Source of the DNA: an uncultured Oscillospiraceae bacterium
Lineage (GTDB): Bacteria; Bacillota; Clostridia; Oscillospirales; Oscillospiraceae
Direction: 5' to 3'
NCBI GenBank assembly: GCA_934645175.1
Contig: CAKUDE010000007.1
Location: 5,567-69,566 of the forward strand
DNA: 64,000 bases
Shown: positions 36,695 to 45,285 of the stretch, piece by piece
How positions within the stretch are numbered: position 1 is the stretch's first letter
How the letters are laid out: the number at the start of each line of letters is the position of its first letter
Position numbers and translations under genes: made by a program
The notes under the pieces: model-generated
Databases searched by the model: none
Told to the model about the DNA's origin: nothing
The model's input: only the letters and a program-made list of their open reading frames with translations

Positions 36695-37959
36695 CGATCT
36701 TTCTCTGCATCGGTTTTTTTGTCGCCTTTGTCTACGGTGTCGTCTCGATGGTTCTCGGAACCTTTACCGGCGCGGTGCTGCCGGCGGCGGCGTTCGTCTG
36801 TCTTTTCGGCGGCGTGCTGCTGGGCAGGCTGCCCGACGTTGCGGAAAAGCTGAAGCGGCTGCGCGTTCTTTTCCTTGTGCTGGGCGCACTGGCGGCACTG
36901 GCGGGCTTTGCATTTCTGCCGTCTCAGGCGGCGCACACCCGCAGCTATGCGTTTCTGCTCGCGTTGGCGGCGCTTCTGGTGTGGAGGCTGCGCTATGAGC
37001 CGAGACACTACCGCTTCATCAGTGTGTTCCGCTTCGTCTGCGCCGCCGCGCTCGTGCTGGTCGGCACAATCTTTGTGCTTGCCACGGCGGACACGCTGAG
37101 CCCCCGGCGTGAAAACGCCATCGCCGCGCTGAGCGACGTGCTGCCGATCCTTGTGGTGATGCTGGCGTGCGGCATTCTGGCGCTGCGCGGGCTGCGCGCG
37201 GCGGACTCCGCCGTCGATCGCGCTCGCTTTGACCGCCGGCAACTTCGCGATACGCTGATGTTTTTCGGCTTCTGCGCACTATGTCTGCTGGTACAGCCGT
37301 GGCGTTGGCTCATTTCGCTGGCCGACCTGATCTATCAGAGAATCGTCGATCCCGTTTCGCAGGGCGTGGACTCCCTCGGCGACTGGCTGTTCCGACTGCT
37401 GCGCAACCCCAATCCGTCGCGGCCGCAGCCAAGCGGAGGGAATTCCGGCGGGAGCGGCAGCCCCGCCCCTTCCGCAGCCGCCCCCGCCGGCGGCGAGCTT
37501 CTTCCCCCGGAGGAAACGATTGAATACGGCAGCATTCCGATGGCGTATATTTTCGCGGCTTTTTTGATCGTGGCGCTGCTGATCGCAGCGGTGATCCTGT
37601 TCTCCAAGCTGCGCAAATTGCCCCGGCGCCCGCGCCACGGCTACCCGAACGAGGAGCTGGAGGCGGTCGAGGAGGTCGAAGCCCCGGAGGGAAAGCCGAT
37701 CTCCCGCTTCCAACGCGAACCACGCATGAAGATCCGCTTCTACTACCAGAATTTCTTACATCGGCTATGCGCAAAGCACGTCGATCTTCCGCGCAGCGAC
37801 ACCTGCGAGCGCATCTCGCAGCGTGCCGCCGCCTATTGCGCCGACGGCGAGGCGCTTGAAGAATTTACCGAGCTTTACCGAAAAGCGCGCTATTGCGCAC
37901 AGGAAGCTCCCACGGCGGAGGACGCCGCCCGCGCCAAGGCGTTGAGCCGACGGCTGTAG
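36691..37959 (+). CDS. Polytopic membrane protein with DUF4129-like C-terminus
   Basis: The 422-residue protein has about seven hydrophobic segments in residues 1-210, a Pro/Ser/Gly-rich linker (about 235-280), one more transmembrane helix (about 285-310), and a cytoplasmic C-terminal domain (about 345-422; RFYYQNFLHRL, LPRSDTCERISQR) resembling DUF4129. In typical MoxR-DUF58 operons the third gene also has a transglutaminase core between these parts; I see no Cys-His-Asp transglutaminase motif here. It overlaps DUF58 by four bases, with AAAGGAGG upstream. Confidence 0.8.
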   Translation: MTIFLCIGFFVAFVYGVVSMVLGTFTGAVLPAAAFVCLFGGVLLGRLPDVAEKLKRLRVLFLVLGALAALAGFAFLPSQAAHTRSYAFLLALAALLVWRLRYEPRHYRFISVFRFVCAAALVLVGTIFVLATADTLSPRRENAIAALSDVLPILVVMLACGILALRGLRAADSAVDRARFDRRQLRDTLMFFGFCALCLLVQPWRWLISLADLIYQRIVDPVSQGVDSLGDWLFRLLRNPNPSRPQPSGGNSGGSGSPAPSAAAPAGGELLPPEETIEYGSIPMAYIFAAFLIVALLIAAVILFSKLRKLPRRPRHGYPNEELEAVEEVEAPEGKPISRFQREPRMKIRFYYQNFLHRLCAKHVDLPRSDTCERISQRAAAYCADGEALEEFTELYRKARYCAQEAPTAEDAARAKALSRRL

Positions 37960-37970
37960 CGGTCAATCAA

Positions 37971-38000
37971 AAAAACGCAGGGCCAAGCCCTGCGTTTTTT
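37971..38000. terminator. Bidirectional terminator
   Basis: The stem AAAAACGCAGGGC/GCCCTGCGTTTTT with a CAA loop sits between the MoxR operon and the convergent TldE gene and can serve both strands. Confidence 0.9.
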
Positions 38001-38008
38001 ATCGCATT

Positions 38009-39223
38009 TTATTTGGAAACATCCATATTGACCACGCAGAAACGGTCGCCGCGCTGGAATGCGTTCCGCACCGAGCCGACATAGTCCTTGCCGAGCAGAT
38101 CGAAAAAGTCGCCGCCGATGCTCAGCTCCGGCAGCTTGCCGACAAGTCTGCCGTTTTCCAGCAGATAGGCAAGCTGAACAGGCGTGGCAAAGTGGCCGTC
38201 GGGCGTGGTATCGCCGCCGGAAGCCATGACGACAAGAATCGCCTTACCGGGAACCAGCTCGGCAAGCGTTTCGGCCGTGGGCGCAACATACAGCCCGCGC
38301 AGACCCGGAGAGGGCACGCCGTCATATTCCGCCGCAGAGCCCTGCGAAACCGGCAGGCCGAGCTGCGCCGCGGTGTTTTTCGAGGTCAGAACGCTCTTCA
38401 ACACGCCGTTTTCCACAAGCAGCGGGCGGAAATCCGGTGCAATCTGACCTTCATCGTCAAAGAAGCAGGCGCCGGGATGCGTTTCTCCGTTGGCGTCGCC
38501 GCCGAAGGTAAGCTTCTCAGAGAAGCACTTCTGACCGAGCTTGCCGCTGACAAGCGAAGCACCGGAGACATAAAGCTCGCCGATAAAGTTGCGGATAAAG
38601 GTTCCGAACAGCGTATCGTAGTCCAGTACAACGGGCATCCTGCCCGGTTCCACACTTACCGGAGTGAAGAAGGCGTCATACTGCGCCTTGCAGGCGGCAA
38701 CAAAAGCCTCCTCGTCGTAGCAGCGGCCGCTGATTTCGAAGGCGCCGTCCATCAGATTGCCCGCACCGCGGTTCTGGAACAGCAGGCCGATATCCAGCCA
38801 GCGGTCGGCAAAGCGCAGATGCCGCCCTTCGGAATTGCGGTACTCGCAGCGGCACTCGTTCATCAGGATCTTGTTGCTCAACGCAAAGCGCGGGCATTCC
38901 CTGCCCAGGCGGTCGAGCAGACGTTGCATGGCGGGAATCAGCTCACTGTTTGGGATAATGACGTCCGTATGCTCCACGGTTTGCTCCAGCGCACCGTCGA
39001 GCCTTGCGGAATACGGGATGCCCAGCGCAAGCGCAGCCTCGGCGCGGGGCGCAAGCTCCGTCTCCGGGACCTCGCCCAAAGCGCCTGCAATGCCGATCTT
39101 TCCGTCGCGGTAAACGCGCACGGTAGAGGTTGTTTCTTCTTTTTTTCGATAGCTGTCGATTCGGCCTCCGGTGACGTTCAGCGTCACGGAGCTGTCGGTT
39201 TTTACGATATATTCGCGATCCAT
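38009..39223 (-). CDS. TldE/PmbA-like protein
   Basis: The 404-residue protein belongs to the TldD/PmbA family but lacks the HExxxH zinc motif, as expected of the TldE (PmbA) subunit. Conserved parts include LTFGGDANGETHPGACFFDDEG and the C-terminal MASGGDTTPDGHF and ELSIGGDFFDLL. TldD-TldE heterodimers cleave unfolded or modified peptides. The ATG at 39223 has GAGGTGAG upstream; it follows tldD by 10 bases. Confidence 0.92.
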   Translation of the reverse strand: MDREYIVKTDSSVTLNVTGGRIDSYRKKEETTSTVRVYRDGKIGIAGALGEVPETELAPRAEAALALGIPYSARLDGALEQTVEHTDVIIPNSELIPAMQRLLDRLGRECPRFALSNKILMNECRCEYRNSEGRHLRFADRWLDIGLLFQNRGAGNLMDGAFEISGRCYDEEAFVAACKAQYDAFFTPVSVEPGRMPVVLDYDTLFGTFIRNFIGELYVSGASLVSGKLGQKCFSEKLTFGGDANGETHPGACFFDDEGQIAPDFRPLLVENGVLKSVLTSKNTAAQLGLPVSQGSAAEYDGVPSPGLRGLYVAPTAETLAELVPGKAILVVMASGGDTTPDGHFATPVQLAYLLENGRLVGKLPELSIGGDFFDLLGKDYVGSVRNAFQRGDRFCVVNMDVSK

Positions 39224-39233
39224 TTGTCTCACC

Positions 39234-40571
39234 TCACTGCACATTCATTTCCGAAACGCGGACATAGGGGCCGCCGAAGCCAACGGGAAGGCCCTGCTGC
39301 TCCATCTTACCGCAGCCGCCGGTCACAAAGGACAGCAGCTTCACATCCCTGGTCAGACCGTCGATCAGGCCGAGCGTTTGGAACACATTGCCCGTAATGA
39401 CACTGATCTGCACCGGGCGGCCGAGCTTGCCGTCAACGATCTCGTAGGCGACGGAGGGCGCAATGGTGAAGGTGCTCATGCCGCTGCCGTGCTTGATGCT
39501 CTTGATAAAGTAGCCCTTTCTGATGGGCGCAAGCAGCTCCTCAAAGCTCAGGTCGCCGCCCTCAATGTAGGTGGTGGTCATGCGCACGATCGGCTCAAAG
39601 GTGCAGTCAATGGCGCGGGCATTACCGGTCAGACCCTCGTCGAGCGCAGCGGCGGTCAGAGCGCTGTGCAGCCGTCCGGCCAGCACGCCGTTTTTGATCA
39701 GATAGTTTTTACGCGCCTTGGTGCCCTCATCGTCGTAGGGCACATAGCCGCTGCCCTCAAACTCGCCGCATTCTGCGATGGAGAGGATGGGCGAGCCGAC
39801 GATCTTGCCGAGCTGCCATTCCTCGCGCATGGACTCGTCGGAGAGCATGAAGTCCGACTCGGACTTATGGCCGAAGGATTCATGGGCAAATACGCCCGCC
39901 GCCTCCGGCGAGAGCACAACCGGATACTTGCCCGGCTCGACGGGCACGGAATTGTGCATGAAGGCAAGCTGCTCGGCAACGGAGGCGCGGATCTCCTCCT
40001 CGCGGCCGCCGAGCTTGGAAAACTCCGTCTCGCCGCCCATCCAGTGGGCGGAGAATTTCTTTTCCCCTTCGACCATGCTGCACGCAAGCACGATGCCGCA
40101 GGTCTGATAGTCGTACTCCAGCTCCGCGCCGAGACTGGATCGGAAGCGGAACAGGCTGTTGCGGTCAAGATAAATCCCGCGGGGCATGGTGCAGCAGGGA
40201 TCCTCGGACAACAGCGGCAGATAGCTTTGCAGCTGTGCGTGCTTCGTCTCCAGCGGAATATCGCGCACGGAGCGGCCTTCAAAGCGCAGGCATTTGTCAC
40301 GGTTGCGCTCCAGGCGGCGCACGACGGGATCGGACAGAATCTCCGGATTCGGCGTTGCGGCGGCATACAGCTCATCAAGCTCCTTCTGAAGGTGCTGCAC
40401 ATCCGTCACGGATGCATAGTACCAGAGCTTGCCGTCATATACGCGCAAAAAGGCGCGCGTTTCATTGCGTACTTTCATTTCGTCCGGCTTTCCGTTGGTA
40501 TAGGAAATAACCGTGCGGAAACGGTCCTCTACGCGCACATCGGCATAGAAGCCTTCGCGAAACTGGATCAT
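39234..40571 (-). CDS. tldD: TldD-like zinc metalloprotease
   Basis: The 445-residue catalytic subunit has the zinc motif HESFGH (about residues 229-234) and a C-terminal GGCGKMEQ with Cys as in the family. It partners with the TldE protein encoded next. Such proteases process ribosomally made peptides or remove damaged proteins. GAGGAGG precedes the ATG. A promoter TGGACT (40637-40632), 17-base spacer, TATAAT (40614-40609) lies upstream. Confidence 0.93.
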   Translation of the reverse strand: MIQFREGFYADVRVEDRFRTVISYTNGKPDEMKVRNETRAFLRVYDGKLWYYASVTDVQHLQKELDELYAAATPNPEILSDPVVRRLERNRDKCLRFEGRSVRDIPLETKHAQLQSYLPLLSEDPCCTMPRGIYLDRNSLFRFRSSLGAELEYDYQTCGIVLACSMVEGEKKFSAHWMGGETEFSKLGGREEEIRASVAEQLAFMHNSVPVEPGKYPVVLSPEAAGVFAHESFGHKSESDFMLSDESMREEWQLGKIVGSPILSIAECGEFEGSGYVPYDDEGTKARKNYLIKNGVLAGRLHSALTAAALDEGLTGNARAIDCTFEPIVRMTTTYIEGGDLSFEELLAPIRKGYFIKSIKHGSGMSTFTIAPSVAYEIVDGKLGRPVQISVITGNVFQTLGLIDGLTRDVKLLSFVTGGCGKMEQQGLPVGFGGPYVRVSEMNVQ

Positions 40572-40736
40572 GGCGTTTTGTCCTCCTCAGAATGGATTTA
40601 CTGTTGAAATTATACCTCGCACCGCACAAAAAGTCCATCGCGCGGCGGTTGAATCGGTTTTCAACCGATGGTTGAACAGGCCTCCGCGGCAGCAGCAGCC
40701 TCCGCCATTCGAACCGAATCGGCGGCACGGCATGGG
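40572..40736. other. Intergenic region with hairpin and tldD promoter
   Basis: Besides the tldD promoter this gap holds the small inverted repeat GGTTGAA/TTCAACC near 40647-40676, which may end the prohibitin transcript although no T tract follows. Confidence 0.5.
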
Positions 40737-41666
40737 TCAGGGATTCTGTGTTTCCTCGTTCTTCTGCCGAATCAGCTCGGAAATATCCAGCATGGGCAGC
40801 GAACCGTCGCCGGTCATGAGCGTGGGCAGCTTACCGTCCCAGCGCTGGGCATAGGTGTAGGCGATCAGCTCCTGCGTAAGCGACTGGCTGATCTTGCGGT
40901 TGGCCTCGGCCTCCGCTTCGGCGCGTGTCTTCAGCTCATACGCCTCGGCATCCGCCTCGACCTTTTTAATCTCCGCGGCGGCCTTTGCCTCCAGCACCTT
41001 CTGCTCGGCCTCGGTCTGCGCGCGCAGCTTATTCTGCTCGGCGACCTGCTTGGCCTCAACGGCGTCGGTAAAGGCATCGGTGAAATCCATGTTTTCAATG
41101 GACGTGCCGACCAGCTCAATGTTATACGCTCTGAGCTTCTGTTCCAGAACCTTCTCAATCTCCTCCGCCATCAGGCTACGGCTGGAAACGAGCGCCTCGG
41201 CACTGTATTTCGCGGTGACAATCTTGACGGACTCGGTAATGCACGGGGCAATCACGGTGTCAAAATAGCCGGTGCCAATGGTCTTGTAGATCGTCATGGC
41301 ATCGAGCTTACTGATCTGGTAATTGACCGTGTAGGTCATACTGACCTCCTGGATATCGGAGGAGAAGCAGGAAAGGTCCTGCGTGTTTTTCTGCACGCGG
41401 TTGTCCATCTTGATGACCTCCTGCCACGGCAGCTTGAAGTGCATACCGGCCTCCAGCGTGTAGTCCTCCACACTGCCGAAGGTCGTTACCACGCCGGTAT
41501 GGCCCGTCGGGACGGACACATAGCACGACAGCGCAATCACTGCCACACCCAGAACGGACAGAAGCTGCTTGGCGTTCAGCTTCCAGGTAGCGCGCGTGCC
41601 GCGCACAAAGCCCAGGCCGACAAACAGACCGAGCGTCAGGAGCAGGCCGACGGAAAACAGTACCAT
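40737..41666 (-). CDS. Prohibitin/SPFH domain membrane protein
   Basis: The 309-residue protein has two N-terminal hydrophobic segments (about residues 3-20 and 32-50), a PHB domain (about 50-200; GHTGVVTTFGSVEDYTLEAGMHF) and a Glu/Ala-rich coiled coil (about 200-260). It belongs to the prohibitin branch rather than the NfeD-linked stomatin branch seen at 4309. It lies 10 bases after the cyclophilin-like lipoprotein. Role: membrane scaffold, partner unknown. Confidence 0.92.
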   Translation of the reverse strand: MVLFSVGLLLTLGLFVGLGFVRGTRATWKLNAKQLLSVLGVAVIALSCYVSVPTGHTGVVTTFGSVEDYTLEAGMHFKLPWQEVIKMDNRVQKNTQDLSCFSSDIQEVSMTYTVNYQISKLDAMTIYKTIGTGYFDTVIAPCITESVKIVTAKYSAEALVSSRSLMAEEIEKVLEQKLRAYNIELVGTSIENMDFTDAFTDAVEAKQVAEQNKLRAQTEAEQKVLEAKAAAEIKKVEADAEAYELKTRAEAEAEANRKISQSLTQELIAYTYAQRWDGKLPTLMTGDGSLPMLDISELIRQKNEETQNP

Positions 41667-41676
41667 ATTTCCTCCT

Positions 41677-42291
41677 TTAGTCCACGACGCGGATCCACTC
41701 GATCACAGGCTGATCTCCGGCCTTGACGGTGCCGTTGCTGTCCGTGACCTTCACGGAGGAACAGACCTGATCCACAACATCGATGCCCTCGGTCACATAA
41801 CCGAAGCAGGCATAGTTGCCGTCGAGGAAGTCCGAATCCTTATGGACGATGAAGAACTGTGACGAGGCGCTGTCCGGTGCGTTGGAACGCGCCATGGAAA
41901 TGGCGCCACGGGTATGAGAGAGCTTGTTTTCCACGCCGTTTGCGGAAAACTCGCCCTTAATGGTCTTGTCCGAGCCCCCGGTACCGTTGCCCTTGGGGTC
42001 GCCGCCCTGCATCATGAAGCCGGAAATAATGCGGTGGAAGGTCAGGCCGTCATAGAAGCCGGAATCGGCCAGACGCATGAAGTTTTCAACGGTGATGGGA
42101 GCAACGTCGCCGTCAAGCTCCAGAGTAATCTTTCCATAGTCGCGGATCATAAGCTCGACGTGATGCTTGCCGGTAAAATCGAAGCCCTCCGTCAGGACGC
42201 CGGCATTGGGCTTCGGCGTGTTGTCGGCGCAGCCGGCCAATACGGCCAGCGTCAGTGCCAGAAGCAGTGCGATGCTGAGAAGCTTTTTCAT
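41677..42291 (-). CDS. Cyclophilin-type peptidyl-prolyl isomerase, lipoprotein
   Basis: The 204-residue protein has a lipobox (LAVLAGC, Cys at about residue 21) and a cyclophilin domain with active-site FHRIISGFMMQGGDP (about residues 85-99) and FFIVH. It probably folds exported proteins on the outer face of the membrane. The ATG at 42291 has TTGGAGGA upstream. It sits between mnmA and the prohibitin gene in one operon. Confidence 0.94.
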   Translation of the reverse strand: MKKLLSIALLLALTLAVLAGCADNTPKPNAGVLTEGFDFTGKHHVELMIRDYGKITLELDGDVAPITVENFMRLADSGFYDGLTFHRIISGFMMQGGDPKGNGTGGSDKTIKGEFSANGVENKLSHTRGAISMARSNAPDSASSQFFIVHKDSDFLDGNYACFGYVTEGIDVVDQVCSSVKVTDSNGTVKAGDQPVIEWIRVVD

Positions 42292-42331
42292 GTTTGTTTT
42301 CCTCCAAATATCGTTTTTTGTTTTCGGTTCG

Positions 42332-43405
42332 TCAGACGCCGCAGAGTACGCCGCCGCCCAACACAACCTCGCCGTCATAGAGCACGGCTGCCTGTCCGGG
42401 CGTCACAGCCCGCTGCGGTTCGTCAAACAGCAGCGTCACGAGTCCGTTTTCCCCCGGCGTCGCCGTTGCCCATTGCTCCGGCTGGCGGTAGCGCAGCCTG
42501 GCCTTGCAGCGGAAGGGCTTCTGAGGCGCTTCCCCGGAGATCCAGTGAAACTCCTCCGCACGCGCCGTGCGGGAAAACAGCTCCTGTTCCGTGCCGAGGA
42601 CAACGGTATTGTCCTGCGGGCAAATGCGGCAAACAAAGCGGCGTTCCGGCAGCGACAGGCCGAGATTGCGGTGCTGCCCGATGGTATAGCGGATGATGCC
42701 CGCGTGCCGCCCGATTACGCGCCCCTGCGCGTCTACATAGTCGCCCGGTTCCGCTTTTTTCCCGGTGAGCCGTTCAATGGCGGCGGCATAGTCGCCGTCC
42801 GGAACAAAGCAGATATCCTGACTGTCCGGCTTATCGGCATTGCGGAAGCCGCCGGCCTCCGCCAACGCCCGCGCCTCGGGCTTGGACATCCCGCCGAGCG
42901 GAAACAGCGTGCAGGCAAGCTGCTCCTGCGTCATGGAATAGAGCACATAGCTCTGATCCTTCGCGGGATCCAGCGCCTTTTTCAGTCGGAAACGGCCGTT
43001 TTCGTCGCGGTCGATGCGGGCATAGTGGCCGGTAGCGACAAAGTCGCAGCCCATCAACCGCGCCCGCTCAAACAGCTTATCGAATTTCATATAGCGGTTG
43101 CAGTCGATGCAGGGGTTGGGCGTTACGCCGCGGCTGTAGCAGTCAATGAACTTTCCGATAACCTTTTCGCGAAAATCGTCGGAGAAATTGAACACATAAT
43201 ACGGCATATTCAGTGCCCGTGCGACGCCCCGCGCATCCTCCACATCATCCAGCGAGCAGCAGGTATGGCCGCGCGAAAGCCCCGCATCCTCGTTGGAATA
43301 GAGCTTCATTGTGCAGCCGATGCACTCGTTGCCCGCGTCGCACAGCAGCTTTGCGGCGACGCTGGAATCCACGCCGCCGGACATGGCGACAAGTATCTTT
43401 GCCAT
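42332..43405 (-). CDS. mnmA: tRNA 2-thiouridine(34) synthase MnmA
   Basis: The 357-residue enzyme thiolates U34 of Lys, Glu and Gln tRNAs. PP-loop SGGVDSSV at residues 9-16, the catalytic Cys in NPCIDCNRY (about 101-109) and second Cys in QDICFV are present, as is the C-terminal beta-barrel. The ATG at 43405 has GGAGTGAGG upstream. The usual upstream partner (nifS/iscU) is not adjacent. Confidence 0.96.
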   Translation of the reverse strand: MAKILVAMSGGVDSSVAAKLLCDAGNECIGCTMKLYSNEDAGLSRGHTCCSLDDVEDARGVARALNMPYYVFNFSDDFREKVIGKFIDCYSRGVTPNPCIDCNRYMKFDKLFERARLMGCDFVATGHYARIDRDENGRFRLKKALDPAKDQSYVLYSMTQEQLACTLFPLGGMSKPEARALAEAGGFRNADKPDSQDICFVPDGDYAAAIERLTGKKAEPGDYVDAQGRVIGRHAGIIRYTIGQHRNLGLSLPERRFVCRICPQDNTVVLGTEQELFSRTARAEEFHWISGEAPQKPFRCKARLRYRQPEQWATATPGENGLVTLLFDEPQRAVTPGQAAVLYDGEVVLGGGVLCGV

Positions 43406-43457
43406 AGCCTCACTCCCTTCTCCCATAGAATACATGATTTTTGAGAAAAATGCAAGG

Positions 43458-43485
43458 TTGACCTGTGCGGTTTTCGTGCTATAAT
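43458..43485 (+). promoter_or_regulatory. Promoter of the DUF2156-GNAT pair
   Basis: TTGACC (43458-43463), 16-base spacer, TATAAT (43480-43485), 30 bases before the ATG. Confidence 0.7.
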
Positions 43486-43515
43486 GAATATGACAATCAA
43501 TAAAGTGGGGTTTTT

Positions 43516-44403
43516 ATGCTGAACTTTCGCAAAATTATTCCGGCCGACCGGCCGATCCTTGAACCGTATCTGCGCAGTGCGGGCAATCGCGCCTGCGAGG
43601 ACACCTTCCCGTACCTCTGCCTCTGGGGGGAGCAGAGCGTTTGCACCGATTACGATGTGCCCCTGATCCTCGGCACGGTCGATCACGTCACGAGCTACGC
43701 GTTGCCGCTGTGCGGAGATCGCGCCGCGCTGATCGAGCTGCTGCGCCGGGACGCACGGGAGCGCGGCATTCCCTTCCGGCTGTACTGCCTGCTGAAGGAC
43801 GACCTCGACCTTTTCGAGGCCGCCTTCCCCGGCCGCTTCCGCTTCCTGCCGGTGCGCGAATACTATGACTACATCTACTCCATCGACCGGCTGTGCGATC
43901 TGCACGGCAAAAGCCTGCAATCCAAGCGTAATTTCTGCAACCGCTTCGAAGCGGAGCATCCGGATTACCGCCTGCTGCCGCTGACGGGCGGCCTGCTGCC
44001 GCGCTGTGCGGCGTTTACGTCGCTGTGGTATGAGCGTCACGGCGAATCCGGCGAGGACTACCGCGAGGAGCAGACCGCTCTGGAGCGCGCTTTCGCGGAC
44101 TTTGACGCGCTGGGGCTGGAAGGCGCCGTTATTGAAGACGGCGGCGAGATTCTGGCCTATGCCGTCGGCAGCCGCATCAGCGACGATACCTTCGGCATTC
44201 ACTTTGAAAAGGCAATGGCGGACGTGCCGGGCGCCTACCCGATCATCAACCGCGAATATGCCCGAAGCATCCGCGAACGGCACCCCGACGTGCGCCTGCT
44301 CAACCGCGAGGACGACATGGGGCTGCCCGGCCTGCGCAAGGCCAAGGAAAGCTATCAGCCGGATATCCTGCTGGAAAAATGGCTTGCGGAAGAGATCGTA
44401 TGA
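43516..44403 (+). CDS. DUF2156 domain protein (LPG synthase C-terminal-like)
   Basis: The 295-residue protein matches the stand-alone form of the acyltransferase domain of phosphatidylglycerol lysyltransferase (MprF C-terminus), a double GNAT fold. Signatures include SIDRLCDLHGKSLQSKRN near residues 118-135 and FEKAMADVPGAYPIINREYA near 235-254. No transmembrane part is present, so it is cytoplasmic; the substrate is unknown. It overlaps the next GNAT gene by four bases. Confidence 0.9.
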   Translation: MLNFRKIIPADRPILEPYLRSAGNRACEDTFPYLCLWGEQSVCTDYDVPLILGTVDHVTSYALPLCGDRAALIELLRRDARERGIPFRLYCLLKDDLDLFEAAFPGRFRFLPVREYYDYIYSIDRLCDLHGKSLQSKRNFCNRFEAEHPDYRLLPLTGGLLPRCAAFTSLWYERHGESGEDYREEQTALERAFADFDALGLEGAVIEDGGEILAYAVGSRISDDTFGIHFEKAMADVPGAYPIINREYARSIRERHPDVRLLNREDDMGLPGLRKAKESYQPDILLEKWLAEEIV

Positions 44404-45197
44404 CGGTGATAACCGCCGAACGCGGCGACCTGCCCGCACTGTCCGCACTTTGGCGCGAATGCTTCGGCGACACGGCCGCCGAGCAGGACTGCTTTTGGAA
44501 CACCGCAGGTAAAACGGCGCAGGCATTCTACATTCGCGAAAACGGCGCGCCGCAGGCGATGCTCTGCGCACTGCCCGTCGATTATATCGGCGGCGACGGA
44601 GAAGTCATCCGCACGGCGTACATTTACGCCGTCTGTACGCGGCAAAGCGCGCGTGGGCGCGGGCTGTGCACGCAGCTTCTGTCGCAAGTGGAGCAGATGC
44701 TTCGCACGCAGGGCTTTGCCGCCTGCGTGCTGGTGCCGGCTGACGCTTCGCTGGCACGCTTCTACGAGATGCGCGGCTATCGTGCGGCTTTTTTTCGGAA
44801 CCGTACGGAAATCGGACGACAGGCAGTGCGTGCCGACGTGCGGCGGATCGGTGCGGCGGATTACCGCGCCCTGCGCGAAATGCTGCTCACGGCGGATTTT
44901 GCCGCATTTTCCGAGGATTTTCTGCGCTGCGCGCAGGGCTATGGCGAGCTGAGCGGCGCAGGGCTTTACCGGATTGAAACCGCCGACGCTCTTTGCTGCG
45001 CCGCGGCAATGCTTGTTGACGGCGCGCTCCACATCAGTGAGCTGATCCCGGACAGTCCGGTCGCAGCGGCGGCGCTCGCCGCTGCACTGGGCATACAGGA
45101 AGGAACCGTCTCCTCTCCCGGCGGCGGCGTGCCGCAGGCATGGGGCAAGCCGCTGCGCGGCGCGCTTCCCACAGGCTATTGGGGTCTGTCGCTCTGA
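44400..45197 (+). CDS. GNAT family N-acetyltransferase
   Basis: The 265-residue protein has an N-terminal GNAT domain with the acetyl-CoA loop in AVCTRQSARGRGLCTQLL (about residues 78-95) and a C-terminal extension of about 110 residues like those of Eis-type or two-domain acetyltransferases. The ATG overlaps the DUF2156 stop (ATGA), so two GNAT-fold proteins are made together. Substrate unknown. Confidence 0.9.
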   Translation: MTVITAERGDLPALSALWRECFGDTAAEQDCFWNTAGKTAQAFYIRENGAPQAMLCALPVDYIGGDGEVIRTAYIYAVCTRQSARGRGLCTQLLSQVEQMLRTQGFAACVLVPADASLARFYEMRGYRAAFFRNRTEIGRQAVRADVRRIGAADYRALREMLLTADFAAFSEDFLRCAQGYGELSGAGLYRIETADALCCAAAMLVDGALHISELIPDSPVAAAALAAALGIQEGTVSSPGGGVPQAWGKPLRGALPTGYWGLSL

Positions 45198-45250
45198 CGC
45201 AAGCGGTATCGCTGGATAACAACCGATCCGCCTCTTCTCAGCACGATTGC

Positions 45251-45279
45251 AAAAGAGCCTCCCACCGGGAGGCTCTTTT
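45251..45279. terminator. Bidirectional terminator
   Basis: The stem AAAAGAGCCTCCC/GGGAGGCTCTTTT with a 3-base loop lies between the convergent GNAT and DAK2 genes. Confidence 0.92.
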
Positions 45280-45285
45280 CGGACA

